Source: Conus ventricosus (lineage: Eukaryota; Mollusca; Gastropoda; Neogastropoda; Conidae). Taken from it: DNA of 64,000 nucleotides. Made by a program: the position numbers and the translations under genes. The notes beneath the pieces were generated by a model. That model was not told the origin of the DNA, did not search any database, and was given only the letters and a program-made list of their open reading frames with translations. Shown here one piece after another: positions 1 to 10,689 of this stretch (position 1 is the stretch's first letter; every line of letters starts with the position of its first letter). The stretch is taken from positions 51,643,121 to 51,707,120 of the forward strand of contig CM031618.1 of the NCBI GenBank assembly GCA_018398815.1, read 5' to 3'.

Positions 1-52
<52 letters not shown>
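1..52. repeat. (AC)n microsatellite
   Basis: An uninterrupted AC dinucleotide run begins at the window edge, so its true length is unknown. Confidence 0.98.
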
Positions 53-59
53 CTAATTA

Positions 60-515
60 AAAAAGATTTTCTTAAAATACTCTGGAATTTCATTAAACAA
101 AAACAACAACAAATCCGTAAAAACTTACATCAGATGGAAAATGTTTATCATTCAGTACCTCAAAAATCACATCAGGTGAGACATCTCTGAATACAATTTT
201 TATGGAGTCTGCTATAAAGTGACATCATGTAAGTCCCACCACTCTATAAGAACATGTTTTGTAGTGAGTGGTAAATCACGCAGAATGCAACATGAACCTG
301 CTTCACCTTCTAAAAGATATGAGTGGGTATAAAAGGAGTAGCCTGTGTGTAAACAGCACAAGACTGTTTCCTCTTCACATTTGTCATTGGCACGCGGTAA
401 AAAAACTTCAAGGTTTGGACAGACTGAGAGAGTTCCTCGTCTGTTTGAGAGTTTCATTCCTTTTGCCAGCGGCCTTTGATGTAAGTCTGGGCATTACCTT
501 TCTGATTGGTGTGTG
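60..515 (-). mobile_element. 3' fragment of an RNase H-type LINE, copy A
   Basis: The minus strand of this stretch aligns by eye with 27,595-27,996 and 54,655-55,255. It encodes a broken peptide (frame 457-212) with EEETVLCCLHTGYSF, then a Cys/His-rich part and LTTKHVLIEW. This matches the C-terminal region that follows RNase H in I/Jockey-group non-LTR retrotransposons. A nearby frame gives RWQKE, the usual preceding motif. The piece is 5'-truncated near 515 and decays before 60 without the terminal tail seen in copies B and C. No host gene is implied. The clade is inferred from motif style only. Confidence 0.7.
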
Positions 516-520
516 AAATA

Positions 521-824
521 GAGAATCTGTGTGTGTGCGTGTGTGTGTGTGTGTTTGTATGTGCGTGTGTGTGAGGGTGCAGTGTGTCTTTGTGTGCGCG
601 CGCGTGCGCATCTATGCATGACATGCATGCATGTGTGTGTGTTTGTATGTCTGTATGTGTGCGTGCGAGCATGCATGCATACAAGTATGCATGTGCTGTG
701 TGTGTGTGTGAATGTGTATACAAGAGTGTGTGTGCGTTGTGTATGTGTGTGTGTGTGTGTTGTTTGTGTCTGTGTGTTTGTGTGTGTGTGTGGTGTGTGT
801 GTGTGTGTGTTTTGTGATGTTTGT

Positions 825-890
<66 letters not shown>

Positions 891-905
891 TGTGAGAGAG
901 CGCAT

Positions 906-952
<47 letters not shown>

Positions 953-1022
953 GTGTGTGTGTGTGTGTGTGTGTTTGTGGCTGTGTATGTGTGTGTGTGT
1001 GTAAGTGTGTGTGTGCTGTGTT

Positions 1023-1121
<99 letters not shown>

Positions 1122-1135
1122 GGGGGGGGGGGTAT
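521..1135. repeat. Compound (GT)n microsatellite with terminal poly-G
   Basis: A 600-bp GT-rich array with interruptions (GTAT, GTTT, GCGC, GAGAG) ends in a run of about 13 G at 1120-1132. The open frames across it (poly Cys-Val one way, poly Thr-His the other) are artefacts of the dinucleotide. Confidence 0.97.
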
Positions 1136-1484
1136 GTCTACAAGTACATGTATGTGTACTCTGACAAGATGATAAAATTTAGCATCAACTGAGAAACACA
1201 GGTCATTATGTCAGCATCCAGAAAGTTTTCCATTCGAATTCCTTCCCATGCAAACACTTCCGCCCATTCAAAATCAAGATCAGCAGGTTAGCATAGTTGA
1301 AAAAAAAAAAGAGATGAAAATGAGAACACCCAAACATACTAAGAAAAGTTATGATGTCTTTCAATTTCACGAGATCACCTTTAAGTTTCTTTTATATGTG
1401 ACAGAAAGCTTCTTGTATGTGATAGGATGTATGACAGGAATTATTTTCCGACTTTCCACAACACATATAATGACACCAATCACA

Positions 1485-1780
1485 ACCCACTGTGGCACAG
1501 TGGTTAGCATCACCTATTCCCAACTTGGAGGCCCTGGCTTCGATTCCCATCTGAGCCTTCTACTTGTGGGATTTTTGTGGCCCAACCAGCATTTACCCAG
1601 AGCTTTACTGCAGGCTCAATTGGGAAGACTGGGATCACACAGCTGAGTTTCATCCACTTTATAATGGATTCATCTCCAAGAATGTTGCTTAAATTTCCTG
1701 ACCAACACTGCAGATGTCAGTATCTCTCAAGAACATCTTTATGGGATGTCTGATATTTTGTCAAATGGCCTAGGGAGCTG
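1485..1780 (+). mobile_element. tRNA-derived SINE, family S1 copy 1
   Basis: A tRNA-like head is visible: an A-box-like TGGCACAGTGGTTAGCATC at about 1494 and a B-box-like GGCTTCGATTCCC at about 1537. The body (CAACCAGCATTTACCCAGAGC, then TTCCTGACCAACACTGCAG) is shared with 9,618-9,880. Two diverged copies with the same head and body support a SINE rather than a tRNA gene; no cloverleaf is preserved. The 3' boundary is approximate. Confidence 0.7.
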
Positions 1781-2460
1781 ACAAGGAAGGCCAGGTGTCC
1801 TCCAAAGAGAACTGTACCCCAAAGGTTCAGCCACAGTGCCCTGTAGCATCCTGCCTGAGGAGACTTGCTAGACTTGTAGTCAATAACAAGGGTTTGGCCT
1901 GCAGCAAAGAGACAGGTCTGACTGTTACAGTTTTATTTTGTATGTCTCTGTCTATACTAGTAATTGCCGAGCCTTACCTGTCGATGAAGGGGTGCCTCCC
2001 TCACTTTACCCTCTGGGTGAAAATTTTCATTCAAATGGAGGAGGGAGGGGAGTGTAATGATGCATGGATGCTGTGCATACAGGTGAGCTTGGTAAAAGTG
2101 CACTTCACTTGAGAAGTGTTCACTAACAGTTAGACAAACAAGCAGACGAACTCTGGCAGTACAGTATCTGGGCTCATCGGGGATAATTCTCCCAACTTAT
2201 GGTTAGTAGGCCTTCCTGAGCAAAGCCGTGTTGACAGACCCAGAGACATTCAGTACTACAGCCACCAGTTATAGGAGACTGTCTTGCCTTAGTTACTTTG
2301 ACAGGATAGCCACAGATTGACATGATGGCATAGTGACAGACCCTGACCAAGACTCTGACACAAATAATCTAATAAATTCCAAAAACAATTATCACATAAA
2401 ACAGCTGATTTAAAGACGAAGTTCTCAAACACATTATACCTCGTCTGCCAAGCAATGAAA
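1781..2460. other. Unassigned intergenic stretch, possible LTR-element remnant
   Basis: No convincing gene is visible. A purine-only stretch at about 2037-2052 (GGAGGAGGGAGGGGAG) is followed directly by TGTAATGATGCATGG, which resembles a polypurine tract next to the start of a 3' LTR. No second LTR or integrase motif is seen. Homology of the upstream part to the CR1-like element that follows is not evident. Confidence 0.3.
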
Positions 2461-3552
2461 TACAATGCACTGTATGCAGTGGCTGCAGTCACAAGCGGCA
2501 TCCCCCAAGGTAGCGTGTTAGGACCAATCCTGTTTGTCATCTACATTAATGATCTGCCGAAACATGTACAAAACACCGTCAAATTATTTGCAGATGACAC
2601 AAAGTTATATGCCGCAAGCAGTGACCAAGAATCAATTGCATCATTCCAGCAGGACCTAGATAGCCTTCAGAAATGGTCGGACGATTGGCTTCTGAGATTC
2701 CCCCACAGAAATGTAAAGTGATGAAAATTGGCACACGGAAATCAGAAGCAACATACCATATGAAATACACAGATGCTGAAACCGGAACCAGCAGAGAAAT
2801 ACCCTTGGCAGAAAGTGAGGTGGAAGTGGATCTCGGTGTTCATGTGGATAATGACCTCAAATTTAAGCAACACGTTGCCAACGTCACTTCAAGAGCAAAC
2901 AGCGTAATTGGCGTCATCCGCAGAACCTTCGAGTTCTTGGACTGCAAGCTCTTCATCCAGCTATACAAGACATTAGCAAGGCCTATCCTCGAGTATGGAC
3001 AAACTGTGTGGCACCCCCGACATAAAACACTCTGTAAAGAAGTAGAAGACGTGCAGCGCCGAGCCACAAAGTTGATCTCCTCAATCAGAGAACTGCCATA
3101 TTCAGAAAGACTAGAGCGACTTGGCCTGCCCAGCCTGGAGCACCGACGTCTCAGAGGGGATATGACTGACACCTTTAAATACGTCCATAGAATCTACAAG
3201 ACCATAAAACCTAAGCTGGAAACTCCCAAGGACGTAGGTACAAGAGGAAATGTGATGAAACTTTCCATGCACCATACCCACTGCGATACCAGGAAACATT
3301 TCTTCAGTGAAAGAGTCGCCAAAACATGGAATAGTCTCCCAGACGAAGTGGTCTTAGCACCTTCAGTAGAAGCGTTTAAATGTAGGCTGGATGCTTGCTG
3401 GAGGAAGAAACCAGACCAGTACAACCCGTCTTGCCAATAAGCCACGCATGCAAAGTTATTAGTATATGAGCCGTATAACCCACACGGATCGATGAACAGG
3501 ACTTCAACGAAGACCTCACACATCGTATAGTTCAAGTTCAAGTTCAAGTATA
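2461..3552 (+). mobile_element. CR1/L2-like LINE, 5'-truncated, reverse transcriptase C-terminal half
   Basis: Reverse transcriptase motifs read directly: SGIPQGSVLGP from about 2491 and the catalytic LFADDTKLY with FADD at 2587-2598. Thumb and C-terminal motifs of CR1/L2-type elements follow: LARPILEYGQTVWHP, VQRRATKLI, LEHRRLRGDM and HFFSERVAKTWNSLPDEVV, ending with a stop at 3438-3440. One frameshift near 2700, in a run of C, splits the frame 2455-2721 from 2673-3440. The element lacks endonuclease and ORF1 and so is 5'-truncated. The 3' UTR ends in TTCAAG repeats at 3530-3549, the microsatellite-like tail expected of such LINEs. Confidence 0.88.
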
Positions 3553-4599
3553 TAATCTAATGGATTTTATAAATGATTAGCAAACAGCTGAACTATTTAA
3601 GTTCTCCTTATAGTAAAGAACATGTCACGTTAACTGCTACCCGCAGCAGCAGTGCTAGTCATTAAAGCTGACTGTTGAGAAACGATGTTGGGTGTTAACT
3701 TTGTTACGACTTAGGCCTAGGCCTACGTGGAGAGCTGATATTGGATTTTTAAAAATTTCTTCTAGTGAGAATGGAGGGATTGCAATGTGTTCGATACTTA
3801 TAAATTACATACCTGTATCTGTCATTGTAAGTGAGGATAACTTGAGACTATAAATCCAAATAGAATAGCGAGTTTGTTTTATGGATCAGTCTCAAGCAGA
3901 CACCAAAGATACCAGGTGAAGAGAGTGATTGTTCTTGCTCGGAGAGTATAATCTTTTCACCAATATTGGATGCAAATGTTCCGTATAATCTTAATCAACT
4001 CAGTTTGTAATGACAAAACAATGAAATATCATATTTGAGTTTAAAGGTTGATGAAAACTTTCTAAGCCGAAAAATATTACTTTGCAGATGACGGATGTTG
4101 TAGAGATATGTATTGCTGAGAGCTCGGTATTTAGATAAATCCGGAAAAAAAGATGTTACTTCCTCTTGTGCCCACGTGCTAAAGTAACATCCACACTGCA
4201 AGAGAAGCAAAATGGAAGAGAACACGGAGAGTACTTCAAAATGCACAACAATGTATGGTTTGTTGTTAGAGGTGATAGTTTGTTTGAAGTTCGGGATTTT
4301 AGTGTTACAGTAGGTACAAGGAGTCATTTGTTTGGTTGTATTTTTTTAGTAGTAGTAGTATGTAGGGACGTAAGCCTAATCAATACATAGGCCGTTAAGC
4401 CTTTAAATGTCCCCTCGTGTTATTTTACTTTTATGACAGGGTTGAAAATGCATGCATTGCAATATAAATTTTCCTTCTTATTCATCAAAGCTTCTAAACT
4501 GTACTTTAAATTTCAAGTCTTCATCCAGCAAATTCTTAAAAACGTTAGTATTTTTAGCAAATTTAAGTGCAGTTGGCAAACTGTTCCAGTTAGCAATAA
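3553..4599. other. Intergenic, no feature seen
   Basis: AT-rich sequence without a supported gene or recognisable repeat. The longest open frame (minus, 4327-3995) has no domain and no splice context. Confidence 0.5.
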
Positions 4600-4766
4600 C
4601 TGGTGGTTGCGTGCACGACTAGTCGTGCGATAGTACAACTCCCAACCGAGTCCGGCTATTGGCATGACTAGTCGTGCGACCAACTAAAAAATGGTTGCGT
4701 GCACGACTACTAATTACTCTCTCTCTCTCCCAAGCAAAAGAGGATAAATTTACACAATGAGAGAAA
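4600..4766 (+). repeat. Left terminal inverted repeat of the ZSWIM-type transposon
   Basis: Pairs with 7,972-8,167 in inverted orientation. It contains palindromes at 4613-4628 and about 4663-4678 (one mismatch) and a further GTTGCGTGCACGACTA copy at about 4694. The right arm carries an extra stretch of about 40 bp (8,015-8,055). Confidence 0.9.
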
Positions 4767-4815
4767 TATGCAAGTGACTCAATTTTTAAAAAATCTTAAC
4801 ATGCACAACGTATTA

Positions 4816-7211
4816 TCATATATCAATGGGAACACCCAGCTCCATCCCCTGCATCTCTAAGACAGCAGACATGATGCTATGTATTGCATGTGTCACACCC
4901 TGTCCAATCAACAGTCGCATCAGGATAGAGATGCTTGGGAGGAACTCAGGATCTTCCATGCCACAAATCTTGCACTTTTCACTTTCATCTACTTGTGCAA
5001 ACTCTGTTTTACTATTTTTTGCTTTCTTTTTTGGTCTTTGATTGGTTGCACCTCCTTTTCGCTTTTGACGACCAACAACAGTTAAAGCTGCCCCTTTTGG
5101 CCTCCCAAGAACTCTGTTGACCTTTGGTGCTTTGATGCCCTCCCATTGTACATCCCTGCGCACCTCTAAATCCTTGATCCCTCTGTGAAAGATAGGTGGA
5201 GGTGGTGCATATTCAAAGTTACCACCCACATCAGCTGTCCCAACACCACCCACACCATGTCCATCACCACCCGCACTGTGTCCATCACCACCCACACTGT
5301 GTCCATCACCACCCTTATCAGCTGTCCCATCACCACCCGCACTGTGTCCATCACCACCCACACTGTCCATCACCACCCACACTGTCCATCACCACCCTCA
5401 TCAGCTGTCCCATCACCACCCGCACTGTGTCCATCACCACCCACACTGTGTCCATCACCACCCTCATCACCGTGTCCATCACCACCCTCATCACCGTGTC
5501 CATCACCACCCTCATCAACGTGTCCATCACCACCTACATAAAACCTAGCCCCAGCTATAGACATAAACTCCAGCACCAACTTCCCCTTCTCCCACTGCAC
5601 TCTGCACAATTTCAACAATGTCAACATTATTGTTATCCTTCCACATCTCCACAAGCCTAGTCAGCAGGCTCATTTTCTCCTCAAACTGAACCTGCCAAAC
5701 TGATGTCACAATTCCAATGAGTTCATTGCACACGTCTGTCACAGCACGGAACTTCTGCTGCTTGCTGGATCTCTTCCTCTGAGGAGAACTCGAATAAACT
5801 AGGCATGGATGTTGCACTGCAATAGGATCCAGATCTGCTTGGCTGAGTAGCCACCTTGGTGCTGTCACAAGGGCCTCGATAAATTCAGGAAATCCTGTCT
5901 TCTGGCGTGTGGCGGCATGGCAGGGCATGGTTTATATTGTGACTGCCAGTACACTGTTTTGACTGTTTCACAATGTATGTGTCTTTGCCTTCATACACAG
6001 TTGTGCATTCTTCATCCCCACTGAAGCGCATGGTGGCTGAAATCTTGCTGTACTCATCCTTCATCGGCCGCACTGCATAAGGCCTGCAGACGGCTGACAT
6101 TGATGAGAGCATTTCGGCAGGAATGGTGCATCCTGTGTCATAGTGTGTCTTAAGCGCTGCCAGTGTCGCTGCATGTGATGACTGTGTCACTTTTTGTTTG
6201 TGGAATGCCAGCAACTGGTGCACGAGTTCGGGTAGGGAGGAGGTGTGATTAACTAGGTTTTTAATCTTTTGATTGTGACTTTCGAGCTGATTGTTCGTCA
6301 AGTTACCGTAATGCCTGACTTGACGCACGTGACAACCGGCCCAACTAGTGCGCACTTCATGCCAGTTGGATGTGAAATATGTGTGAAAGGCTTTGGAGAT
6401 TGCACCTAAGGAAGAGTAGAGACGATCATACTCTGCCTCATCTGTACAGTATACCATCTGTTCTACAATCTTTCGCAGTTCGTCTCTCTTGTCTGGGCTA
6501 GTCTCGTGCACAGTGGTAGATGATTTGAACGCTTTCAGAACGTGAAAACGACAGATCAGAGTCTTGGCCAGTGGGAATACTGTGTTCACAGATGTAATTT
6601 CGGTGAAGTCTTTGTCCGTCATGACAAGTTCAAGTTTTTCATGACTTGACGGGTTGGATTCTTTGAACAGGCGAAGAACAGAGGTGATAATATCTAGAGT
6701 TTCGCTTTTGACAAGCGCGTAGGCCACTATCTGCCCATGGCCATTCCCATCCATGACCATCAAACAATAAAGAGGCATCCATAGCTTGTTGATACAGTAG
6801 GTCCCGTCAATGACGAGTATGTCCCTGTATGTATGATATAGTTTTTTCATCGCTGTTGTCTGGAAATATAAAATCTGCAGTTCGTTGGTTGCTTCTTCGA
6901 CGACAGGGGTAACAGTGGCTGTTGGATCCTCTCTAATGAGTTCGTCGAGGACATCCAATAATTGCTTCATCTGGTCTTTTCCGCCACTGTTCTTCTGGTT
7001 GAGACGCTGTCTGATATTGGTGATGTCTCTGAACGTGAACTTCTCTCCAACAGCACCTTGGACGTGTTTCCGGATGGCTGATGTTTTAACGCCCAATTCA
7101 CACATCTCTTCAACATCCTGCAAGAGAGAAAAAACGGGGCAAGGACACACACATGGATACACACAAAGAGCGAGAGAGATATATATAGAGAGACACAAAC
7201 GCATAGGTGGT

Positions 7212-7272
<61 letters not shown>

Positions 7273-7749
7273 CGCACACACACATACAGAGAGAGAGAGA
7301 GAGAGGGCTCACCTTTAACTGATTTTGATTCAGCTTCCGATTTTCCGGGTAGATAGATGGATCGCTAGTAATTGGATGATTGTGTTCCTCCACCATGTCA
7401 GTTATCACAAGGGCAGTTTTCTTGGACAGAACCTTGATGCTGGCTGCACATCCTGATCGCCATGAGCTTTGCATTTTTCGTTGCCCAGTCCCCTGGGTAA
7501 TTTGCTGGGTCGACTTTGATCACCAAAATGCTTGCAGCTGAACTTGATATACTTGTACCGATGCTCCTTGGGGAAAAAGTTGGCTGGGTCTTTAATAAGC
7601 TTGTTACCAGCTTCAACAGTCTTACTGTCAACCTTCACAAAAACAGTTCTTGTCTGCTGCTGGTAGTTATTGAGGGCCTTCTCGAAATCTTCATAGGTGG
7701 CAAAGGAGGAATCCTAAGCAAAGCTGGATGGAGTCACACTGTGTTCCAT
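4816..7749 (-). pseudogene. ZSWIM-like (MULE superfamily) transposase, broken
   Basis: Reads on the minus strand from ATG 7749. N-terminal FAR1/GCM-like zinc-binding region: YEDFEKALNNY, FSCKHFG, then ITDMVEEHNHP, a motif typical of MULE and ZSWIM proteins. A 195-nt intron (7312-7118, donor GTGAGC, acceptor TTGCAG) contains a (GT)n run and keeps frame by chance. The catalytic RNase H-like core follows, with ILVIDGTYCINK (first Asp, about 6,815), LVMTDKDF (second Asp, about 6,620) and NNQLESHNQK (Glu, about 6,285). A SWIM-like CxH follows (HALPCRH, about 5,925). The C-terminus has a basic stretch (GRPKG, RPKKKAKN) and CKICG. Breaks: in-frame TAG at 7716-7714, frameshifts near 7,465, 5,915 and 5,560, and two shortened minisatellite units at 5,360-5,395. 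Some may be sequencing errors. Confidence 0.85.
5225..5540. repeat. 21-bp minisatellite inside the transposase C-terminal coding region
   Basis: About 15 units of TCCATCACCACCCACACTGTG with variants. Read on the minus strand the 7-codon unit gives GGDGHSV/GGDGHSA/GGDGTAD/GGDGHGDE. Most units keep 21 bp and so the frame, but two units at about 5,360-5,395 lack the two bases GT and shift it. Confidence 0.93.
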
Positions 7750-7899
7750 CTTGCCAATTCAAAGATAGGTGACTGCAAGTTGGCTACCTGCTTGTAGCAA
7801 ACTTTATAAGGAGACACAAACAATGATCATCGCTCACGCCTAAAGTGTGTTCACTAAGATTAAGGGAGTCACTGTCAGTGAATGTGTCACTGTCAGTGA

Positions 7900-7904
<5 letters not shown>

Positions 7905-7935
<31 letters not shown>

Positions 7936-7977
7936 ACGCCCCCCCCACCCCCCACCCCCACCCCCTCCCTCTCTCTC
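7905..7977. repeat. (GT)n followed by C-rich and CT tract
   Basis: A GT run at 7,905-7,932 is followed by C-rich sequence and CTCTCTC. It lies just inside the right TIR of the transposon. Confidence 0.95.
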
Positions 7978-8167
7978 ATTGTGTAAATTTATCCTCTTTT
8001 GCTTGGGAGAGAGAGGGAGTGAGGCGCGCACAGCTCAAAACAGTCATTGCGTAATTAGTAGTCGTGCACGCAACCATTTTTTAGTTCATCGCACGACTAG
8101 TCATGCCAATAGCCGGACTGGGTTGTGAGTCGTATTATCGCACGACTAGTCGTGCACGCAACACCAG
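7972..8167 (-). repeat. Right terminal inverted repeat of the ZSWIM-type transposon
   Basis: Reverse complement of 4,600-4,766 with few mismatches, ending GTGCACGCAACACCAG at 8,167. It carries the two paired palindromes near 8,089-8,104 and 8,139-8,154. Confidence 0.9.
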
Positions 8168-8285
8168 CCTTTTTTTTTTTAATTCATTGTTTTTAATGAC
8201 TGGGGATGGGTACAAACACGGCTTGGCTTCTTCTTTCTTCTTTCTTTGAGTGTCCACCTTCATGGAGTTGAAGATTCTGACACTT

Positions 8286-8625
8286 TTGTGTGTATGACCG
8301 TTTTTTATCCCTCCGTTAAGGCAGCCACACTCCAACTTCGGGGAAGGTGCATGCTATGTGTAACGTGTCATCCATACCAACGGCCAAACTGGCCTTCTCT
8401 TCCGAAAGTTGGTGATGGGATTTTATGTGTGTGCAAGATATTGTGCGTGCATTCACACATGGAACCTCGGTTTATTACAATTATAGTCTCATTCAAAGGA
8501 CTGTATGGGGATTGGAGTCAGAACCAATGTTAACTCGAGGGAAAAATCCCCCTGTACCGAAATTTGAACCTGCAACCTCAGGATCATGAGTCCGGCGCTC
8601 TGGCTACTGATCTTCTGGTTGAGTT
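8286..8625 (-). mobile_element. tRNA-derived SINE, family S2 copy 1
   Basis: Read on the minus strand the head at 8,625 carries an A-box-like segment (CCAGAGCGCCGGACTCATG) and a B-box-like GGTTGCAGGTTCAAATTTC. The tail holds GGCTGCCTTAACGGAGGGA and AAAAACGGTCATACACAC. The same order occurs at 19,950-20,345. The tail motif resembles a central domain I associate with widely distributed animal SINEs (MetaSINE-like), but I cannot confirm the family here. Confidence 0.78.
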
Positions 8626-8656
8626 TAGCAGTGAAAAGTAGGGAGAGTAGTGGGTG

Positions 8657-8675
8657 GGGGGGGGGGGGGGGGGGA
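8657..8675. repeat. Poly(G) tract
   Basis: A run of about 18 G at the end of a G-rich stretch starting at 8,651. Confidence 0.9.
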
Positions 8676-8679
8676 GGCA

Positions 8680-9512
8680 GCAAAACTAAGGCCTTGCAGA
8701 ACTTGTTTTTTCTATATCATGCATAGGAACGCACTGTAAGCTTCACATATGGCAGCATACATATACTTTGCATGAAACATTTCAATGAAATTTTCATTCG
8801 ATGTTTTCAGTAGTTGGGGCAAATTTTAACTTCAGATTACAACTTACACTGTTCAAGTATTAATACTAGTAGATGGACATTTCAGGTAGTGTCATCATAT
8901 CATGATATTTGATTGCTATTGCAGCTTTGTGTGTGTGTGTGGTGTGATTTGGTGGGCCTGGCCTTCACTACTTTTTGGTCAGAACAGGATAGGTTTGCTC
9001 TTAATTGGTTCATATGCCTCAGGCGAAGCTGTTACGAGACATGTGTGTAGCCTTCCTGCAGCTCCACAACAAGATTTTCTTTTTCTTTTTCAAAACGTAG
9101 GCACAGATGGGAGATAAGCTGTGATTCTGAAAGGGAAGGGAATGGGCACAGCAGGAAGTGTGCAAGTTGAAGCTGATCCACAAGTGTCAATTTTAGTTTT
9201 GTTCATTCCACTGCTAATTTGAAATTAATATCCTAAAAAGGTATCTTAAGCTTAAAAGATTGATATTTGCAAGTATTAGTCTATTTACTTCCCCAAAATA
9301 TTAAGCAAATTTTTTCCCCGTTTGAACTGAAAAACAAGCACAGTTCTTCAACATCCTTCAAACCTCAAAATCATCAGTCTGAAACTGTTGGGCATGAATG
9401 GGAAGAAGAAGAAAGAATACAACTTACTACGATGTGAATGGGATTTATATAATGCTAGAAAAATACTATATACACCGAGCATTGGAGCATATTCCCATTC
9501 TCAAACTGCCAT
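8680..9512. other. Intergenic, no feature seen
   Basis: No supported gene or recognisable repeat was found apart from a short GT run at 8,929-8,942. Confidence 0.5.
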
Positions 9513-9605
9513 TAGTATTGCTACTTCAACAGCATGTGTTAAATTTGACATTGATTCTTGTATTGCTACTTCTACAGCATGTGTTGAATTTGACATTGAT
9601 TCTTA
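9513..9605. repeat. Two-copy 48-bp tandem duplication
   Basis: ATTGCTACTTCAACAGCATG and the following AATTTGACATTGATTCTT recur once, about 48 bp apart, with two or three substitutions. Confidence 0.9.
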
Positions 9606-9617
9606 ATACTGGTAATA

Positions 9618-9880
9618 CCAGACTCTGTGGCACAGTGGCTATCGCAGCGTACTAGGGGGCTAGGAGGTCCGATCAGAGTGATTTGTTTTTTGGATTTTTT
9701 TTTTCTTTACCCTGACCAGCACCTACTCAGAGCTGAGTTTGCCATTGGCTCAAAGAGAAAAACTCGAACCACACTGTCAAGTTTCTTCTGGTTAACAGAT
9801 GCATGATTTAGAGTGCAGCTCAGATTTCCCAACCAACACCATTCGTCTGTATCTTTCGGGCCTGGTTGACACCAGTATAT
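9618..9880 (+). mobile_element. tRNA-derived SINE, family S1 copy 2
   Basis: The head reads CTGTGGCACAGTGGCTATCG (A-box-like) and GGAGGTCCGATCAGAG (degenerate B box). The body with CTGACCAGCACCTACTCAG and TTTCCCAACCAACACCATTC matches 1,485-1,780. Confidence 0.7.
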
Positions 9881-10092
9881 AATGAAAGTGTTGAAAAGTT
9901 CTAGAATACAGCCTTAGTGTACTCTCTGACTACAATGCAGTTGTATAGCATTGTCTCCATCCTCATTGACCAGACTTGAAAAGAGTCTCTCAACTTGTAA
10001 AGTTGTATGCCCCTTGAACTTCACACCAGTTTAACCATGTTGTAGTGGTGACCTCAGGTTCAGTCTCTTCTCCATGTGTGTCGGCAAAATCG

Positions 10093-10620
10093 TGGGACTG
10101 TCATTGGATGGACATGGTGGGACTGTCATTGGATGGACATGGTGGGACTGTCATTGGATGGACATGGTGTGACTGTCATTGGATGGACATGGTGGGACTG
10201 TCATTGGATGGACATGGTGGGACTGTCATTGGATGGACATGGTGGGACTGTCATTGGATGGACATGGTGGGACTGTCATTGGATGGACATGGTGGGACTG
10301 TCATTGGATGGACATGGTGGGACTGTCATTGGATGGACATGGTGGGACTGTCATTGGATGGACATGGTGGGACTGTCATTGGATGGACATGGTGGGACTG
10401 TCATTGGATGGACATGGTGGGACTGTCATTGGATGGACTGTGGGACTGTCATTGGATGGACATGGTGGGACTGTCATTGGATGGACATGGGGACTGCATT
10501 GGATGGACATGGTGGGACTGTCAATTGGATGGACATGGTGGGACTGTATTGGATGGACATGGTGGACTGTCATTGGATGGACATGGTGGGACTGTCATTG
10601 GGATGGACATGGTGGGACCC
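10093..10620. repeat. 25-bp minisatellite, about 21 units
   Basis: The unit is GGACTGTCATTGGATGGACA plus TGGTG, almost invariant through 10,430 and then disturbed by 1-6 base indels to 10,620. The unit length is not a multiple of three and contains no stop, so all three plus frames stay open. These are not genes. Confidence 0.96.
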
Positions 10621-10689
10621 TTTGGGGGGGATGCCACACACAGCAAATACTGTCATCAGCTGTCATCAGCTGGAGCTTAAACAGGTGGT

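Larger units (their letters stand above)
4600..8167 (-). mobile_element. Complete but inactive DNA transposon with long TIRs and ZSWIM/MULE-like transposase
   Basis: A 3.57-kb element bounded by inverted repeats. The left end reads CTGGTGGTTGCGTGCACGAC and the right end is its near-exact reverse complement; homology continues about 165 bp inward on both sides, to CAAAAGAGGATAAATTTACA. Each TIR holds two copies of the palindrome GCACGACTAGTCGTGC (for example 4613-4628), one with a single mismatch, and three copies of the GTGCACGACTA core. Inside lies a minus-strand transposase of the ZSWIM1/3-related, MULE-derived type. I could not find a target site duplication: the right flank is poly-T, which may obscure it. 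Frameshifts, an early stop and an internal minisatellite indicate it cannot move by itself. Confidence 0.85.

Noticed and set aside
531..1192. Long open frames of Cys-Val and Thr-His repeats, also at 20.5-21.1, 23.45-23.94, 44.2-44.7, 48.8-49.5 and 58.4-58.8 kb
   Set aside because: They are translations of (GT)n/(CA)n microsatellites, open in several frames and on both strands, with no start context or domain.
2289..2540. Minus-strand frame of 83 codons
   Set aside because: It is antisense to the start of the LINE reverse transcriptase (SGIPQGSVLGP on the plus strand).
4590..8176. Target site duplication for the ZSWIM-type transposon
   Set aside because: Flanks AGTTAGCAATAA (left) and CCTTTTTTTTTT (right) show no direct repeat of 8-11 bp; not claimed.
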